Source: Spirodela intermedia
Lineage: Eukaryota; Streptophyta; Magnoliopsida; Alismatales; Araceae
Direction of reading: 5' to 3'
DNA length: 64,000 bases
NCBI GenBank assembly: GCA_902729315.2
Contig: LR746274.1
Coordinates: 8,450,537 to 8,514,536, forward strand
This document shows positions 62,696-64,000 of the stretch, in pieces; within the stretch, counting starts at the first letter, position 1, and each line of letters starts with the position of its first letter. The translations under genes were made by a program, and so were the position numbers. The notes beneath the pieces were generated by a model. It was given only the letters and a program-made list of their open reading frames with translations, searched no databases and was not told where the DNA came from.

Positions 62696-64000
62696 ATCTG
62701 CAACTGTTGTTCGTTCATCCCTCTAAGATCCATCCGTCATCACTCCCATCTTCTCCGTCGAATCATTCCCTCCCATCCGTGCTCTTCATCTCGTCATCTA
62801 TCTAACCCTATGATCTCTCTCACTCTCGCCCCCTCCTAATCTGTGCGTGTTATCTCGTCAAATCTCTAGCGGTCCAATTTCTCTCTCTGTCTCTCTCATT
62901 TGCGACTGTTGTTCCTTCATACCTCTAAGATTCGTTCCTCATTTCTCCCCCCTTTCTCTCTAGAATCACTCCCTCCCTCTCATCCCTGCACTTCATCTCG
63001 CCATCTCTCTAACCCAACGATGCCTGTCAATCTCTCTCTCCCCCTCTCCTAATCCGTGTCTGTTGCCTCGTCATGTCTCTCTCTCTAATTTGCGACTATT
63101 TTTACTTCATCCCACCAAGATCCATCCCTCATCACTTCCTCCTTCTCTCTATAATCACTCCCTCTCATCCGTGCGATTCATCTTGTCATCTCTCTAACCC
63201 TATGATCTCTCTCTCTTGCACCCACCCATCAGTCCGTCCGCTTTATCTCGCCATCTCTCTGTCTATGATCTCTCTCTCCCCAATTTCTACTGTCTGGTTT
63301 CTAGGGCATCTCTCTCTAGATCCGGCCTTCGTCGCTCTCTCTAGAATAAAGCAGTTGAACTGGGGTCCACTCCGAGACAAGCTGGGATCCTTCGTCTCTT
63401 TCATCAAACAAATTATTTAGGTCGGGCTAGCCCGGCCCGGCCAGAAAATCTTACGGAAGCCCGGGACGTCTCCCTATCGGCCAAAATCCGCCACTCCCAG
63501 CAGAACGGCCCTCGGGCTGAACACGTGGGATTAGAAACGGGCCCACTATTCCTGGCCGGGCCGGTTCTTCATCAATGAAATTAAACACGTTCGCAAAAAC
63601 TCTTTCCTCCTTCAAACAAAATGTCCACGTATTTACGCAAATTGCCATCCTGATTGGGCTGAGCAGTAGGGATGGGGGCAGGGGACGCTCAACGAAGTTG
63701 CCATTTTTCTCCTTCTTCTTATACCTGGTCGTTCTTAAAAAATGGCGACTTACTTACGAAAGCTGCCATCCAGATCGGGCTGAGCGGGGCACTGGAGACG
63801 CTCTGCGGGCAGGCCTACGGCGCCAAGCTGTACCGGACTATGGGCATCTACCTGCAGGCGTCGATGATCACTGCCATCGCCGTCTCCTGCGTCCTCGCCG
63901 TCGTCTGGTGGTTCTCGGAGTCCATCCTCATCGCTCTCCGCCAGGAGCCGGCGGTGGCGCACGCCGCCGCCGTGTACATGCGGCCGCTCATCCCGGCGCT
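62171..64000 (+). CDS. MATE efflux transporter (DETOXIFICATION family), 5' part
   Basis: MATE proteins are 12-helix membrane antiporters exporting organic cations, flavonoids or organic acids. Exon 1 is 62171-62416 (82 codons, phase 0): a hydrophilic N-terminus [14 protein letters not shown], then [40 protein letters not shown] and ATVTGFTLV, matching helix 1 and the start of helix 2. Exon 2 starts at 63774 after [26 protein letters not shown] is the family signature, followed by [10 protein letters not shown] and hydrophobic helices to the window edge (YMRPLIPA). The intron (62417-63773) is pyrimidine-rich and repetitive. Exon 2 is very GC-rich, unlike the AT-rich surroundings. The remaining exons lie outside the window. 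Confidence 0.9.
62417..63400 (+). repeat. Pyrimidine-rich repetitive first intron of the MATE gene
   Basis: Partner of 54462-55330: degenerate ~150-180-bp units with TTCATCTCGTCATCTCTC, (CT)n runs (62663-62691 is the longest), ATTTGCGACT.TTGTTCCTTC, AAGATCCATCC and CTCTCTAGAATCACTCCCTC. The later part (63418-63560) is GGCCCGGCC-rich. Confidence 0.8.
63615..63800 (+). repeat. Duplicated acceptor region of MATE exon 2
   Basis: AAATGTCCACGTATTTACGC, AAATTGCCATCCTGATTGGG, CTGAGCAG (63619-63666) is repeated about 120 bp later as AAATGGCGACTTACTTACGA, AAGCTGCCATCCAGATCGGG, CTGAGCGG (63740-63787). The second copy holds the working CAG acceptor; the first has CTG at that position. Confidence 0.8.

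Overview
This is a flowering-plant nuclear chromosome segment: genes of many short exons with AT-rich GT-AG introns, plant-specific gene content, degenerate LTR retrotransposons and abundant CT/GA microsatellites. I cannot name the species. GC-rich 3' exons in the aconitase and MATE genes would fit a monocot or early-diverging lineage, but that is a weak guess.

Layout. (1) 1-2841, minus: 5' part of plastid starch synthase III (SS3), running off the left edge, with a 54-codon tandem duplication in its acidic N-terminal region. Its first intron ends in a 4-copy tandem repeat that contains the 5' splice site. (2) 3.8-4.9 kb: a ~95-bp tandem array dense in TTGAC cores, upstream of SS3. (3) 6622-14219, minus: complete 14-exon AXR1 (NEDD8/RUB E1 regulatory subunit, 524 aa). 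(4) 14808-19562: degenerate Ty3/gypsy element on the minus strand with both LTRs, a primer binding site and RT and integrase relics. (5) 19930-20352 (minus; conserved plant protein, 140 aa) and 21039-28243 (plus; plant NDUFAF2/mimitin-like complex I assembly factor, 8 exons, 174 aa) form a divergent pair. (6) 31713-42752, plus: complete 20-exon mitochondrial-type aconitase (992 aa), with tandem arrays upstream, in two introns and downstream. (7) 44179-45676, minus: three-exon coiled-coil protein of the BRANCHLESS TRICHOME / USO1-like family (370 aa), convergent with aconitase. (8) 46.2-64 kb: a mosaic segmental duplication around a MATE (DETOXIFICATION) transporter. Four copies of a MATE 5'-flank module occur: one precedes a truncated MATE (54213), one precedes a MATE gene that runs off the right edge (62171), and two lead into Ty1/copia debris instead of coding sequence.

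The genes are unrelated housekeeping or metabolic functions (starch synthesis, neddylation, complex I assembly, TCA cycle, transport); no operon-like logic is expected. The recurring theme is local tandem duplication of 100-300 bp units. In three genes these units contain or adjoin a splice site. Exon boundaries were deduced by eye from splice consensus, reading phase and remembered family conservation; no alignment or transcript data were available.
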